This document shows positions 16,621 to 26,658 of a stretch of 27,500 nt of DNA, in pieces. The translations under genes and the position numbers were made by a program. Each line of letters opens with the position of its first letter. Positions within the stretch are counted from its first letter, which is position 1. A model generated the notes under the pieces. It did no database searches. It was given only the letters and a program-made list of their open reading frames with translations, and was not told the DNA's origin. The stretch is taken from NCBI GenBank assembly GCA_963575745.1, contig CAUYUJ010015730.1, positions 140,001 to 167,500 on the forward strand. Reading direction: 5' to 3'. This DNA comes from Prorocentrum cordatum. Its lineage: Eukaryota > Sar > Dinophyceae > Prorocentrales > Prorocentraceae.

Positions 16621-17830
16621 CCGGCGGCGGGGGGTGCTGGCAATTTAAGCTTGGGCAGGCAGGCCAGGCCCAGCCAGGGCGCGCGCGCGGGGCTCGGCAG
16701 CCGGGCCAGGGGCCTTCGTGAGAGGCACTGGGCGGCCCGACGGCGCGCAGCCCGGGCACTCTCGCGCCCGGAGCTCCCCAGCTGCACCGAAGCTCGACGC
16801 AGCGCCGCTGCCAGATTTCGGCCAGCTCGCGGCCAGAGTTTGGCCTGGAGCACCAGAGCTCGGCGGAAGCACTGCTGCTGGAGTTCGGCCAGCCTGCGCC
16901 GCGGGAGGTGCCGGCCGGCCAGGGCGCGGGCGCGGGGCGCAGCAGCCAGGCCAGGGGCCGACGGAGGAGCGGCACTGGCCAACCAGGGCACGGGCCTATG
17001 ATTTGGCAGCAAGGCCAGGGATTTGCAAAGGAGGGGCACTGCCAGCCAGGGCACGGGCCTCGGGTTCGGAGCAAAGCAGGGACCCTGTGAACTTGGCGAC
17101 GAGGGCACAGTGGCGACGAGGAGCGCGAGCAGGGTAGCGACGAGAATCGCAGGCCACGTGGCGACGAGGAAGGCGACCCGCAGAGGAGCCAGCCAGGGCG
17201 CGGGCCTGGGGTTTGGCAGCATGGCCAGAAAACCCCACTGGTGCACGGCACTGGCCAGGGAGGGCGCGGGCCTGGGTTTGGCAGCCAGGCCAAGGACCCC
17301 TGCAACTTGGCGACGAGGAGCTGCGGCAGCAAGTGGCGACGAGAAGCGCCAGCGAACCCGCGAGGAGGAAGGCGCTGGCCCGCAAGGGCACGGGCCTGGG
17401 GTGTGGCAGCCGTGCCAGGGACCTACTGGTGCGCGGCACTGGCCAGCAAGGGCGCGGGTCAGGGTTTGGCAGCCAGAGCAGGAGCCCCTGCGCCTTGGCG
17501 ACGAGGAGGCGGCGGCGTGTGGCGACGAGGGGCGCCGGCAGACCTGCGACGAGGAAGGCGCTGGCCAGCAAGGGCGCTGGCCTGGGGCGCGGCGGCCACG
17601 CCAGGGACCCACTGGTGCGCGGCACTGGCTAGCAAGGGCACGGGCCAGGGCTTGGCAGCAAGGCCAGGTGCCCCTGCACCTTGGCGACGAGGAGCAGCGG
17701 CAGCAAGTGGCGACGAGAAGCGCCAGCAAGCCTGCGACGGGGAAGGCGCTGGCCATCAGGGACACGGGCCTGGGGTGTGGCCGCACCCAAGGCGCGGGTG
17801 AACCCGCAGTGCTGCTCCCCTGGCATCGGC
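16621..17830. repeat. Degenerate ~187-bp tandem repeat (CTTGGCGACGAGGAG family)
   Basis: The marker CTTGGCGACGAG occurs at about 17092, 17306, 17494 and 17680, giving steps of 214, 188 and 186 bp. Between markers the order is constant: GTGGCGACGAG, GAAGGCGCTGGCC, AGGGC(A/G)CGGGCC, TTGGCAGC, GCCAGGGACC and (T/G)GGTGCGCGGCACTGG. Earlier sequence back to about 16640 contains looser copies of the GGGCGCGGGCC and GCACTGGCC blocks. Repetitive frames on both strands match no known protein. Confidence 0.8.
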
Positions 17831-18404
17831 TGCAATGACAGCCAGAGCCCAGGCGAAACAACAGACAAGACAAGACCGACGGAAGGACAAACAGAGCAAA
17901 CAAGAGACAGAACAGACACGACGACGACGACGACGACGACAACGACGCCGCAGCCCCCGATGGAGGCACCAGAGGAATCGGGAGCGCCCGAGGACGCAAG
18001 CCCCGAAACGAAACACAGCCATGAGCTATGTGCGTGCATGCCACACCGCTCACCGCGTAAAGCCGTGGTTCGTGTTTTGGCTTATGGCACCTTCGTCCGT
18101 TTTCCCGCCCGTAGATAACATGCGATTTAAAGGCTGAGTTTCTTAGAGGCACACCTGCTTCTCAGGAGGCGCGAGTCTGATCTATAGGTCAATGGCCGGC
18201 GCCTTCTTAGAAGCAGGTCTGCTTCTACGAAGCCGTCCCCCCTCCCGGGTCCCTCCCCCTACCGACCCCCCTCTGCGCGACTCCCATTGGCTTTCAGAGC
18301 GCGGCGCGGATTTCTTCGGACGGCGCCGGAGCGCCGCTTGACGGCGGCGCCCCTGGCCCCAGAGGCGCCGCTTCGCCTCCGGCCTGGGATGTCTCGGCGT
18401 CGAA
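17831..18404. other. Unassigned sequence with (ACG)n and a short palindrome
   Basis: (ACG)n lies at 17918-17943. AGAAGCAG-GT-CTGCTTCT at 18209-18226 is a perfect 8-bp-stem hairpin, and CCTGCTTCT at 18154-18162 adds a further complementary partner. The 18-mer CTTCTCAGGAGGCGCGAG at 18158-18175 is identical to 7684-7701. No gene recognised. Confidence 0.4.
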
Positions 18405-18683
18405 CCCCTCCTCCTCCTCCTCCTCCTCCTCTTCCTCCTCCTCCTGCCTTGTCCTTCTCCTCCTCCTCCTCCTCCTCCTCCTCCTCCTCGTCCTCTTCCT
18501 TCTCCTCCTGCCTCCTCCTCCTCCTGCCTCCCTCTCCTCCTCCTCCTCCTCGTCCCCTCCTCCTTCTCCTCCTCCTCCTCCTCCTCCTCCTCCTCCTCTC
18601 CTCCTCTCCTCCTCCTCCTCCTCCTCCTCCTCCGTTTTCCCTCCTCTGTCCCCCTCCTTCTCCTCATCCACCACTTCCCCCAG
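18405..18683 (+). repeat. Long (CCT)n pyrimidine tract
   Basis: About 280 bases of CCT/CTT with very few purines, ending CTTCCCCCAG at 18683 and followed by more C/T-rich sequence. P-, L- and S-rich plus frames and E-, R- and G-rich minus frames are by-products. Confidence 0.95.
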
Positions 18684-19115
18684 CCCCCTCCTCCTCTTCC
18701 GTCCACTGATCGGCCCAGTGCAGGGTCAGGGTCCCCGCCTCCTGTCGATCGCTCTCGCTCCCCTCCGCCGTTGCCGCGCGCTGCCGGTTCCGCCGTTCGG
18801 GTTTCCTCTCTCGCTGGCGCTGGCGGTTCCAGGAAGCACGGCGTCGAGAGGGACAGGACGTTGCGGGTGACAAAAGCGCAACGGGGGGGGGTCCTGGGGC
18901 GCAATAGGAAGTTCGAAGACCAGGGAAGAACGTCACCTAGACTTGGGCAACAAGTTTCACACACCACCGCGCAATGGCGACACGAGCGAAGGGGTGGCTG
19001 GGCCGTCGGCAGTCTGCGGGGCTCTGAAGAAGCCCGCCGCAGGCGCAGACGCCTTGGACGCGTTGCACAACGAGCCCGCCGCAGGCGTCGATTTTTTCGT
19101 CAAAGAAACATTGGC
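18684..19115. other. Unassigned sequence
   Basis: No domain in any frame. A short direct repeat, GCCCGCCGCAGGCG, lies at 19033-19046 and 19075-19088. I see nothing else. Confidence 0.3.
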
Positions 19116-19230
19116 GGGTCGCGGTTGGGTCGCGGGGTGTGTCGCGGGGTGTGTCGCGGGGTGGGTCCCGGGGTGGGTCGCGGGGTGGGTCGCGGGGTGG
19201 GTCAGGGGTGGGTCGTGGGGGGGGTCGCAG
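19116..19230. repeat. 12-bp tandem repeat (GGGTCGCGGGGT)n
   Basis: About nine units of GGGTCGCGGGGT or GTGTCGCGGGGT with a 12-bp step, decaying to GGGTCAGGGGTGGGTCGTGGGG at the right. The period is a codon multiple, giving a V/G/R-rich frame that is not evidence of a gene. Confidence 0.85.
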
Positions 19231-19302
19231 GGGGGGCCCCTCGTGGGTTCCCGTGCCAGATCACCGAGGGCGACGGGATCTCTGCAGATCCACCGCCACT
19301 GG

Positions 19303-19385
19303 CCGGCTGCGCGGCTGCGCGGCTGCGCGGCTGCGCGGCTGCGGCTGCGTCGCGCAGCCGCAGCCGCAGCCGCAGCCGCAGGAGC
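19303..19385. repeat. (GGCTGCGC)n facing (CAGCCG)n hairpin
   Basis: About five 8-bp GGCTGCGC units run into GCGGCTGCGGCTGCG, then the strand flips to GCGCAGCCGCAGCCGC and continues as CAGCCG units to 19380. The two halves are complementary around 19350, forming a long GC-only stem. The 8-mer half and the 6-mer half have different periods. Confidence 0.85.
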
Positions 19386-19411
19386 GGCGTGTACGCCCCA
19401 TGGCTTGGCCA

Positions 19412-19557
19412 GGGAGGAGGAGGAGGAGGAGGAGGAGGAGGGAGGAGGAGAGGAGGAGGAGGAGGCGGAGGAGGAGGAGGAGGAGGAGGAGGAGAGGAGG
19501 AGGAGGAGGAGGAGGAGGAGGAGAGAGGAGGAGGGGGAGGAGGAGAGGAGGAGGGGA
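19412..19557 (-). repeat. (GGA)n microsatellite
   Basis: Purine tract of GGA/GAGGA with GGC interruptions, directly after GGCTTGGCCAGG. Poly-G, poly-E and poly-R frames are by-products. Confidence 0.93.
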
Positions 19558-19986
<429 letters not shown>

Positions 19987-21054
19987 ACCTGTGGACAGAG
20001 CCCGTCGCCCCCGATCCGCTCCTTCACCGGATATCTGAGGCGTCTCCGAGGCCTGCTTCGCGCGCCCCGACCCGGAGACTGCCCGGGCCTCCCCTGGGCG
20101 GGGGTGGCCCGACGCCCCGAGTAGAGCCTTCCCTCTTTTGCCTCCCACCCCAGAAGCGGAAACGAAGCGACCCCAGCCCAAACGAAGCGCGAATCGGCAA
20201 CCCGTGTCCGGTCGCCGTCTTTGTGTTCAATTCCGCCCTCCTCAGATGCCGTGTTCGTCGTCGTTGGTTCATCGATTCGATTGCCTTTCTTGTTACCGTT
20301 TCCCGTCGCCGTTTTTGTACCGCTTCCATCTTCACGAGACATTTGCAGGAAACGGTACAACATGGTTTTCCGTTTCTGGGGTTGGCTAAGTTCTGGAGGA
20401 AGCGTGATTCTAGGGTCGAAGATAGGGGTTCGAGCTTCCAGATTCGAGCATCGAGGATTGTTCTCGTATGTGGTTTGCCGAAGATAAGCCTCCATGTACC
20501 TCCGGAGACTTCCATGCTGCGCAGTCCATCGACGGACGTCATCGTCGTCGCCGTCGTCCCTTCGTCTTTCCGTCCGTCAACGTCCTTCGTCGTCGTTGTC
20601 GTAGCCTCCCTTCCGCACCTCTTCCTACTGTTCATCCCTCCCGTCTCCTCCTCTCCCTATCGCCGCCGCTCCATTTCTCTTCTCATCCTTCTCTTCTTCC
20701 TCCCGCGATCTCTCAGTGGAAGCAAGTATCACACACCAGCTAGCGACTTCTGGTGCCATCGTATTCATTTGGTTTGAACGTTTTCTGGTTCGCGTGAGCT
20801 TGTGCCGGAGCTTGGCCGGAAAATCTACTGAGTTTGCGCGTTTCTTTCGCAGAAGACGCCAGGCATGTTCGTCTCAGTTCAAAGATTGACATATTGGGCG
20901 TATCGCCTCAGGTATTCATTGTATGATTTCTTGGCTGAATAGTTGCTGCGCTGGGGAAGCATCCCCCCTCGCCCGTCCTGCATTTTGCATCACATCTCCG
21001 ACCCCCTCTTCATGCTACTTCCTCACCATCATCCTACGTCCCCCCTCGCCTTGC
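19987..21054. other. Unassigned, mostly unique sequence
   Basis: A kilobase with open frames on both strands (plus 20223-20777, minus 20635-20024) but no recognised domain. CGTCGTCGTC-like stretches recur at 20538-20607, and a C/T-rich run at 20632-20706. Base composition is less extreme than the flanks, so exons of an unknown gene are possible but cannot be drawn. Confidence 0.3.
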
Positions 21055-21098
21055 TACCCCGTCCTCCCTCGCCCTCCTCCTCCTCCTCCTTTCTGCAG
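21055..21098 (+). promoter_or_regulatory. Candidate 3' splice acceptor after short (CCT)n
   Basis: CCTCCTCCTCCTCCTCC then TTTCTGCAG ending at 21098, followed by GGGGCC. This is among the best polypyrimidine-plus-CAG contexts in the window. No downstream exon of known identity supports it. Confidence 0.35.
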
Positions 21099-21840
21099 GG
21101 GGCCGAGCACCTCGTAGCCTCTCGACTTCGTCAACCTGCCACCCACCTGAGGCGCGAGTATGCCTGGGGCAGAACAGCACGGGGGCGCCGGCGTGTCCGT
21201 TGGCGGCCCGCTGTGAGTGGCTGCTCCCTCTGGCTCTCTTGGTGGCGAGTGGTGCGCCGGAGCCCAGTGCAGAGATATTCAGCAGGGCATGGCGCCAGCT
21301 GCAGTGGCCAGCATGATCTCGTGAGCCTCATGGGCATTCTGCCAAGGCGGCCAGTCGGGAGCACCGCTCGTTGCCGTCGTGTTGGCTCCGCCACGGCGGC
21401 GGACTTCCAGTTCATCAGAGGCAACACGGTCTGAATAAATTGTTTTTCGTGGGCAATGCGAATCCACATTTGGCGTGGCCGAGCTGCTGATCCCATCCAC
21501 ATCTGCGAAAGTTACTTGCCAGGTCCAGTGAGATTGGTTCAGTGTCCGTATGATATGGATGTGCATCACATGGGCCATCCCTTTACTCGGGCCATTGATA
21601 TGCTCAACAAGACATGACATGAAACCCTGCGTCGTTGCTCGACCGAGATCGGGCAGTTGCCCCTCAGTCCTGGTTGCCTGGTTACCCCCCTTCGTTCGCG
21701 GTGGCGTTGCCGGTCACAGAGCAGAAGATAGGTGTCAATTCTCGCTGGCTGGACTTTTGGAGAGCCCGTGCGGCCGCATAAGATTACGCCTGCGACCAAG
21801 ATGGACATCACGATTCTGTTCCTGCCCGGCTCGAAACTTG
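21099..21840. other. Unassigned sequence
   Basis: Open frames of 60-170 codons on both strands show no known domain. Composition is moderate (less GC-rich near 21420-21620). No RNA gene seen. Confidence 0.3.
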
Positions 21841-22145
21841 ATAGTCCTCGTACCCCTTCTCCCTTGTCCTCCTCTCCCCTCCTCCTCTCCCGCGCTCCAC
21901 TGCGGCAGCAGCGCTGCTCCCCGGTCGCACGGCAGCCTTCCCCCACCCACCCTCCGCGGTTCTGGGCCTTCCTTGGCTCCCTTCTCCCGAGGCGGCGCTG
22001 GCTGGCGGGGGAGAAGGCGCGGCCGTTCGCGGAAATTGAGAGGGGGAGGCAGAGGGGGGAGATGAGAAGGAGGACGACGAGGAGGAGGAGGACGAGGAGG
22101 AGGAGGAGGAGGGGGATGGATGGGTACGAGGAGTGCAAGAGAGGC
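21841..22145. other. C/T-rich then purine-rich transition sequence
   Basis: C/T-rich sequence at 21845-21960 is followed by purine-rich sequence from 22030 with (GAGGAC)/(GGA) runs at 22068-22115. It leads into the GAT tract. No gene recognised. Confidence 0.4.
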
Positions 22146-22149
22146 GGGG

Positions 22150-22695
22150 GGAATCTGATGATTATGATGATTATGATGGTTATGCTGTTGATACTTATGA
22201 TGCTGATGATGATGCTGATTTTGATGATGGTGGTGGTTGTGATAATGATGGTGATGGTGATGGTGATGCAGATGATGATGATCATGATGCTGATGATGAT
22301 GGTGATGGTGGTCGTGGTGATGAGGACGAAGATGAGGATGGGGATGAATATCAGGATGAGGATGGGGATGATGATGATGAAGATGGTGATGATGGTGGTG
22401 ATGATAACAATGATTAGGATGTTGAAGATGACGATGATGATGACGATGGAAAAGATGATGGGACTATGGTGATGGTGATGGTGATGCTGATGATGGTGAT
22501 GCTTACGTTGATGCGGATGTTTGTGATGTTGATAATGCTAATGATGATGGTGATGATGATGATGATGATGGTGCTGATGGTGATAATGCTGATGAGGGTG
22601 CTGGTTCTGGTGTTGGTGGTGGTGATGGTGATGGTGATGGTAATGACGAAGCTGATGATGATGTTGATGAAGATGTTGATTATGATGCGGATGCT

Positions 22696-22729
<34 letters not shown>

Positions 22730-22741
22730 ATGCTGATGATT

Positions 22742-22823
<82 letters not shown>

Positions 22824-22838
22824 CCATCACGCTGCTGC

Positions 22839-22901
<63 letters not shown>

Positions 22902-22935
22902 GGATGATGATGATGATGCTGCTGCTGCTCCAGAT
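22150..22935. repeat. Long interrupted (GAT)n tract
   Basis: Nearly 800 bases of GAT with GGT, GCT, TAT and GAA substitutions on the left and almost pure (GAT) on the right (22740-22915), broken by GCTGCTGCT at 22695-22709, 22831-22840 and 22918-22928. Poly-D, poly-M and poly-I frames are by-products. The purity gradient suggests expansion at the right end. Confidence 0.95.
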
Positions 22936-22941
22936 GATGAT

Positions 22942-23700
22942 CCGAGGAGGAGGAGGAGGAGGAGGAGGAGGAGGGAGGAGGAGGAGGAGGAGGGATGGAG
23001 GGTCGCTGTGGGGGGAACGTGTCCCGAGGGAGCGCTGGTCTTGAGATGCCTCGCCGCTGCTGGGCGCTCGGGGCCCTCCACGGGCCCAGGCATGATCAGA
23101 AGACGGCTCGGGATGGCGATCTCGTCCCGGGAGGGAGGCCCCCAAGGGCCAGGGCCTTCTTCCCTCGGGGCCCGTCTCCCCCCAGGGAGGAGTGCAGCCG
23201 AGGGAGGGTGCGCGGGCACGGGGACGAGGGAAGGGGGGCGGGGAGGGAGGAGCGCGGGGAGCGCGGAGTTGGGAGCGTGGAGGAGTGGGGATGGCAAGGG
23301 GGGCGGGGGGGGAGGAGGGGCGGGGGATGGCGAGAGGGGGGGCGACGGGGAGGGAGCATTAGGCGTGAGAGGGGGAGCTGGAGGAGGAGGAGGAGGAGGA
23401 GGAAGACAATGGGTACTTCGAACGACGAGCGAGGAGGTGAGGAAGAGGGAGGAACGAAGAGAAAGAGAAGGAAGGATGAGGAAAGAAGAGGAGCGGGAGA
23501 GGGAGAGAAGGAAGGAGGACGTGCAGGAGGAGGAGGCGGAGGGGAAGGACAAAAAAGACAACTGGTGGGAGGAGGAGAGGAGAAGAGAAGGACGACAAGG
23601 AGGAGGAGGAGGAGGAGGAAGAGGCGGGAGGATGCGGAAGAACGAGGAAGTGGATGAGGAAGAGCATGCAGAGCAGGTGGAGCTGAGGACCCTATGAGGA
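22942..23700 (-). repeat. Purine-rich G/A region with several (GGA)n tracts
   Basis: (GGA) runs at 22944-22993, 23378-23402, 23524-23540 and 23597-23622 lie in strongly G-rich sequence from 23200 on. A more mixed segment at 22995-23200 interrupts. R-, G- and E-rich frames are not convincing genes. Confidence 0.75.
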
Positions 23701-24385
23701 GGTTGGATGATGCTGTAGAATTACAGACCTATCCTTTCAGAATGGGCTGGGCCTTCTGGACCCGATTTGGTGGTTACCCTTGACGTTTTGTATCGCAGGT
23801 TTGGGGCCAGGGAGATGGAGGAAGCTGCGACGTGTCTTGTACGCAAGGGTAGCGTTTGATCCAGGCTTCGGGGGAGATGTGGTTTTGCTCGCGCCTCCGT
23901 CGCGGCCCGCGCGAGTGTTGGTACATGGCGTCGGTTATTCCATGCTGGCAATGCCCCCTGATCCCCCTCACCAACTCCTTTATCACCCACCATACCTTCT
24001 TCCTCTTCCATCCGTCTTCCTGCTCCCGCCACCCTTCATCCCTCATCCATCCTCCTCCCTCCCTCCACGTGTTTCGGCCCTCCTTCCTCGCTTGTGCTCC
24101 TCCTCTTTCCGACTTTAATCCGCCCATCATCCGAAATTCTCTTTGGCCAGTCCTTCGTTCTGCCTTCCCTCCTTCTATTATACGTCCCAGTCCTGCTTAA
24201 GCTTCCTACTTCTCTCGTCCCGCCACCGTCATTGTGCTCTTTGTGCTCTCCTTGTTTCTCTCGTCCTGCATGTTGCATGTTTCTGTGTTTTTGCTCTATG
24301 CCTATATTTCCTCCTCGTCGCGCCACCGGCCATGATGGTAGGTCGGGGCGGGCGTTTCGCTTGAGCCTTCGCCGCTTACGTACAC
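23701..24385. other. Unassigned sequence with C/T-rich middle
   Basis: 23701-23940 is mixed sequence; 23950-24260 is C/T-rich without a strict period. Open frames have no recognised domain. Nothing else is supported. Confidence 0.3.
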
Positions 24386-24389
24386 ACCT

Positions 24390-24930
24390 CGCCTGCAGGG
24401 GTGGATGGAGCGGGGGTCGAACACGGCCTCTCGCAGTGGCGCTGCGCACTTTTCGCCAACAGCCGCACAGATTGAGGACGGGGCGTCAACATGTAGCTCA
24501 CGCTGCAGAGCCACACACGCTCGTTTCAAACGTGTGCAGCAGCTGCACGGGTGGTGCTGGTGGTGGTGGTTTCCGAAATGGGGTGCTCGCGCCGGCGCCG
24601 CGCACATTAACACACGATGTTTGTGACAGCTCCAGGGGTGGAGAGGGGGGTCGGAGGGCCGTCTTCAAAATGGGGCTATCGCCTCAGCGCCACGCACCTT
24701 CCGCGCCAAGAGTGTGCAACGCACGAAAGTGTTAGGACGACTCCTTTTCAAAGCAAGGCTCTCGCTGGACACTTCCCCAGCCCCGTAAACAAGAGGATTG
24801 GACATACGCAACGGCTGCACGGATGGATAGTGACTTCTTTTCAAGATGGGGCTCTGGCTTGAAGCGCCCTTGACATCCATGACCATCCGTGTGAAATTGT
24901 GCAGCCGTTGCATGGGGTTCTCGCTGTGCA
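24390..24930. repeat. Degenerate ~83-93 bp tandem repeat
   Basis: A block like GCTGCACGG(G/A)TGG recurs near 24393, 24459 (weak), 24542, 24629, 24722 (weak) and 24814. Each is followed at 25-45 bp by TTTC(A)AAATGGGGCT and then a CTCGC/CAGCGCC(A)CGCAC block. A last partial copy is at 24900. Spacings from 24459 on are 83, 87, 93 and 92 bp. Confidence 0.65.
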
Positions 24931-25148
24931 CCTCGCTGAATTGTATGGTCATGCCAGTTCGCACTCCCTGACGCTGCCTGGAAGGGCGGGGCCTCTCGCC
25001 CGAATGGCGTGCCCACGGGGTGCTAGTCTTTCCACGGGGCGCCCCTTTAGCGGAATGGAAGGCCTGTGGTGATTTATGGGGGTGGGACTCGCGACGGGAG
25101 GGTTTATTGCAGCACCGTGGATGCATCATGGGGTTGCTCCGATCCTTC
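24931..25148. other. Unassigned sequence
   Basis: About 200 bases between the ~90-bp repeat and the first CCT tract. No domain, RNA or strong repeat is visible. Confidence 0.3.
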
Positions 25149-25257
25149 TTCTCCTCCTCCTCCTCCTTCTCCTCCTCCTCCTCCTCCTCCTCCTCCTCCT
25201 CCTCCTCCTCCGCCTCCCCCTCCTCCTCCTCTTCCTCCGCTTTCTCCTCCTTAAGAC
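25149..25257 (+). repeat. (CCT)n microsatellite
   Basis: First of three CCT tracts within 620 bp. It is followed by TTAAG (to 25255) and by TTCCGCAG ending at 25269. Confidence 0.92.
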
Positions 25258-25269
25258 TTCGTTCCGCAG

Positions 25270-25425
25270 ACCTACCTTGGGGCGCGCCAGGATTTCGAGG
25301 CGACTCCCGATGTGGCGACGAGGACGCCCCAGGGAGACACCACCAGAGGCCCCCCAGAGAAGCCTCCAGATGCGGAAAAATGGCCAAGAACATCCAACAA
25401 CCACGATCCTTGATTCTCCGCTTCC
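25270..25425 (+). other. Possible exon-like unique segment between CCT tracts
   Basis: The unique sequence between the acceptor-like CCGCAG (25269) and the next CCT tract is open in two plus frames and in the minus frame, with no recognised domain. I list it because of its placement only. Confidence 0.15.
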
Positions 25426-25521
25426 TCCTCCTCCTCCTCCTCCTCCTCCTCCTCCTCGTCCTGGCTCCTCCTGGCTCCTCCTCCTCCTCCTCCTCTTCCT
25501 CCTCCTCCTCCTCCTCCTCCC
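25426..25521 (+). repeat. (CCT)n microsatellite
   Basis: Second CCT tract, interrupted by GGCTCCTGGCTCC at 25460-25480. A CCAACAG follows, ending at 25538. Confidence 0.92.
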
Positions 25522-25538
25522 CTTGCGGGTGCCAACAG

Positions 25539-25713
25539 GGGCGCATCCTCCCGTGCCTCCGTTTCTGCGGCAGGAGGCCTCAGAGTGACGCGGAGGGAGA
25601 GAGGGGCAGAGGCAGCGGCCAACACCCCAAGCCAGCGCAGGTACGACCAGGCGTGGACTGTTTTGCTGGAACGGGCACGAGACGAGACGAGACGAATTCT
25701 CCATCCACCCCCT
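25539..25713 (+). other. Possible exon-like segment with CAG|GTACGA donor-like site
   Basis: It follows CCAACAG (25538) and contains CAG|GTACGA at 25638-25646, which fits a GT-type 5' splice donor; the next CCT tract and TGCCCCAG (25798) would complete an intron of about 158 bp. Alternatively, read through, one plus frame gives 'TPSQRRYDQAWTVLLERARD', a protein-like amphipathic stretch. GAGACGAGACGA repeats lie near 25679-25693. I recognise no family, and the two readings compete. Confidence 0.2.
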
Positions 25714-25773
25714 CTCCCCCCCCTCCTCCTCCTCCTCCTCCTCCTCCTCCTCCTCCTCCTCCTCCTCCTCCTC
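25714..25773 (+). repeat. (CCT)n microsatellite
   Basis: Third CCT tract of the group, nearly pure, followed by GCTGCCCCAG ending at 25798. Confidence 0.93.
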
Positions 25774-25798
25774 GACGTCCTGCCAAGCGCTGCCCCAG

Positions 25799-26150
25799 AC
25801 CTCTGGCATCGTGTGCCTCGTGATGGGGGGGGGCCCGGAGGAGTCTCGGGCCCCCCCTCCCGCGGAGCCGGCCGTGCCCCGCGATGCCTGTGCCCGGCGG
25901 TCTCCTATCCTGATCCCAGGCAGGCCGCTGGAGGCCGACACCGCTGACACGCTGTAGCCTTCAACCTCGTTGCGCAATGTGCATCTGTATTTCAGTCGGG
26001 CCTGCCCCTCTCTACAGGGGGAATGTGAATGTTCAAACATAGTCCAAAAGTAGTCTGGGGCCCACTGTTTGACTATTTGTTTGGATCTGGGGAGTTTTCG
26101 TTGCATGTTTTTAATTTTTCGCCCAAAATCCTAGGGAGACAGGCCCGACT
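25799..26150. other. Unassigned sequence
   Basis: GC-rich at first (GGGGGGGGCCC near 25827), then mixed to AT-rich by 26100. No gene or RNA recognised. Confidence 0.3.
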
Positions 26151-26151
26151 T

Positions 26152-26430
26152 AAATCTATATCTGTGTATATGTATATGTCTATATGTATATGTATGTATC
26201 AGTATGGCTTATCATTTGTACAACACCGTTCGTGTTCTCCCGCAGCCGCCCAATGTGGATGGGTGGGCCGATCAACTTACTGAAATTCGGAGGACGGCGT
26301 TTGCCCTTGTTGAGCTCACCAGGATGCCCGTGTAGGTTCCAGTGGACCCCCGTGTGGACCCTTCCGACTACGAGCGATACATACATACATATATATACAC
26401 ACATATATACATATATACGTATATCAGAGG
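26152..26430. repeat. TATATG/CATATA arms around a unique 170-bp core
   Basis: The left arm 26152-26204 is TATATG-rich and the right arm 26380-26425 is ACATATATAC-rich, so the arms are broadly complementary. The core (about 26205-26379) is unique. One plus frame in it, after CCCGCAG at 26244, reads 'NVDGWADQLTEIRRTAFALV' and stops at TAG 26332-26334, resembling a short exon or gene fragment of unknown identity. Confidence 0.5.
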
Positions 26431-26658
26431 GAGGGGGCCGACCTGTCATTCGCCTCATGGTGATAGTGCGGCGCCAATCGTGGGGCGCCTCATAGGGCGA
26501 GCACCGTCAAGGCTCTCAGCGAAGTGCAGTGCAGTCCTGAGTTCTGGAACTTTGGACATTTGGTGTTGTGGATGAAGTATAGTTAAATATGTATGCGTAT
26601 ACACGAGTATGACGATGTTAGCCAGCGCGGACCCCGACCAGAGAGGGAGTGTGCTGGG
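26431..26658. other. Unassigned sequence before the 102-bp array
   Basis: Mixed composition with no recognised coding or RNA feature. A minus-strand frame from the 102-bp array continues through it to 26455, probably by chance. Confidence 0.3.

Noticed and set aside
16253-18152. Large minus-strand open frames (359 and 528 codons) with repeating A/P/W/R-rich units
   Set aside because: They translate the ~187-bp tandem repeat. Unit length varies (186-214 bp) without regard to frame, and no domain is seen.
22133-23145. Acidic poly-Asp or poly-Ile proteins
   Set aside because: They are translations of the interrupted GAT tract, open on several frames of both strands.
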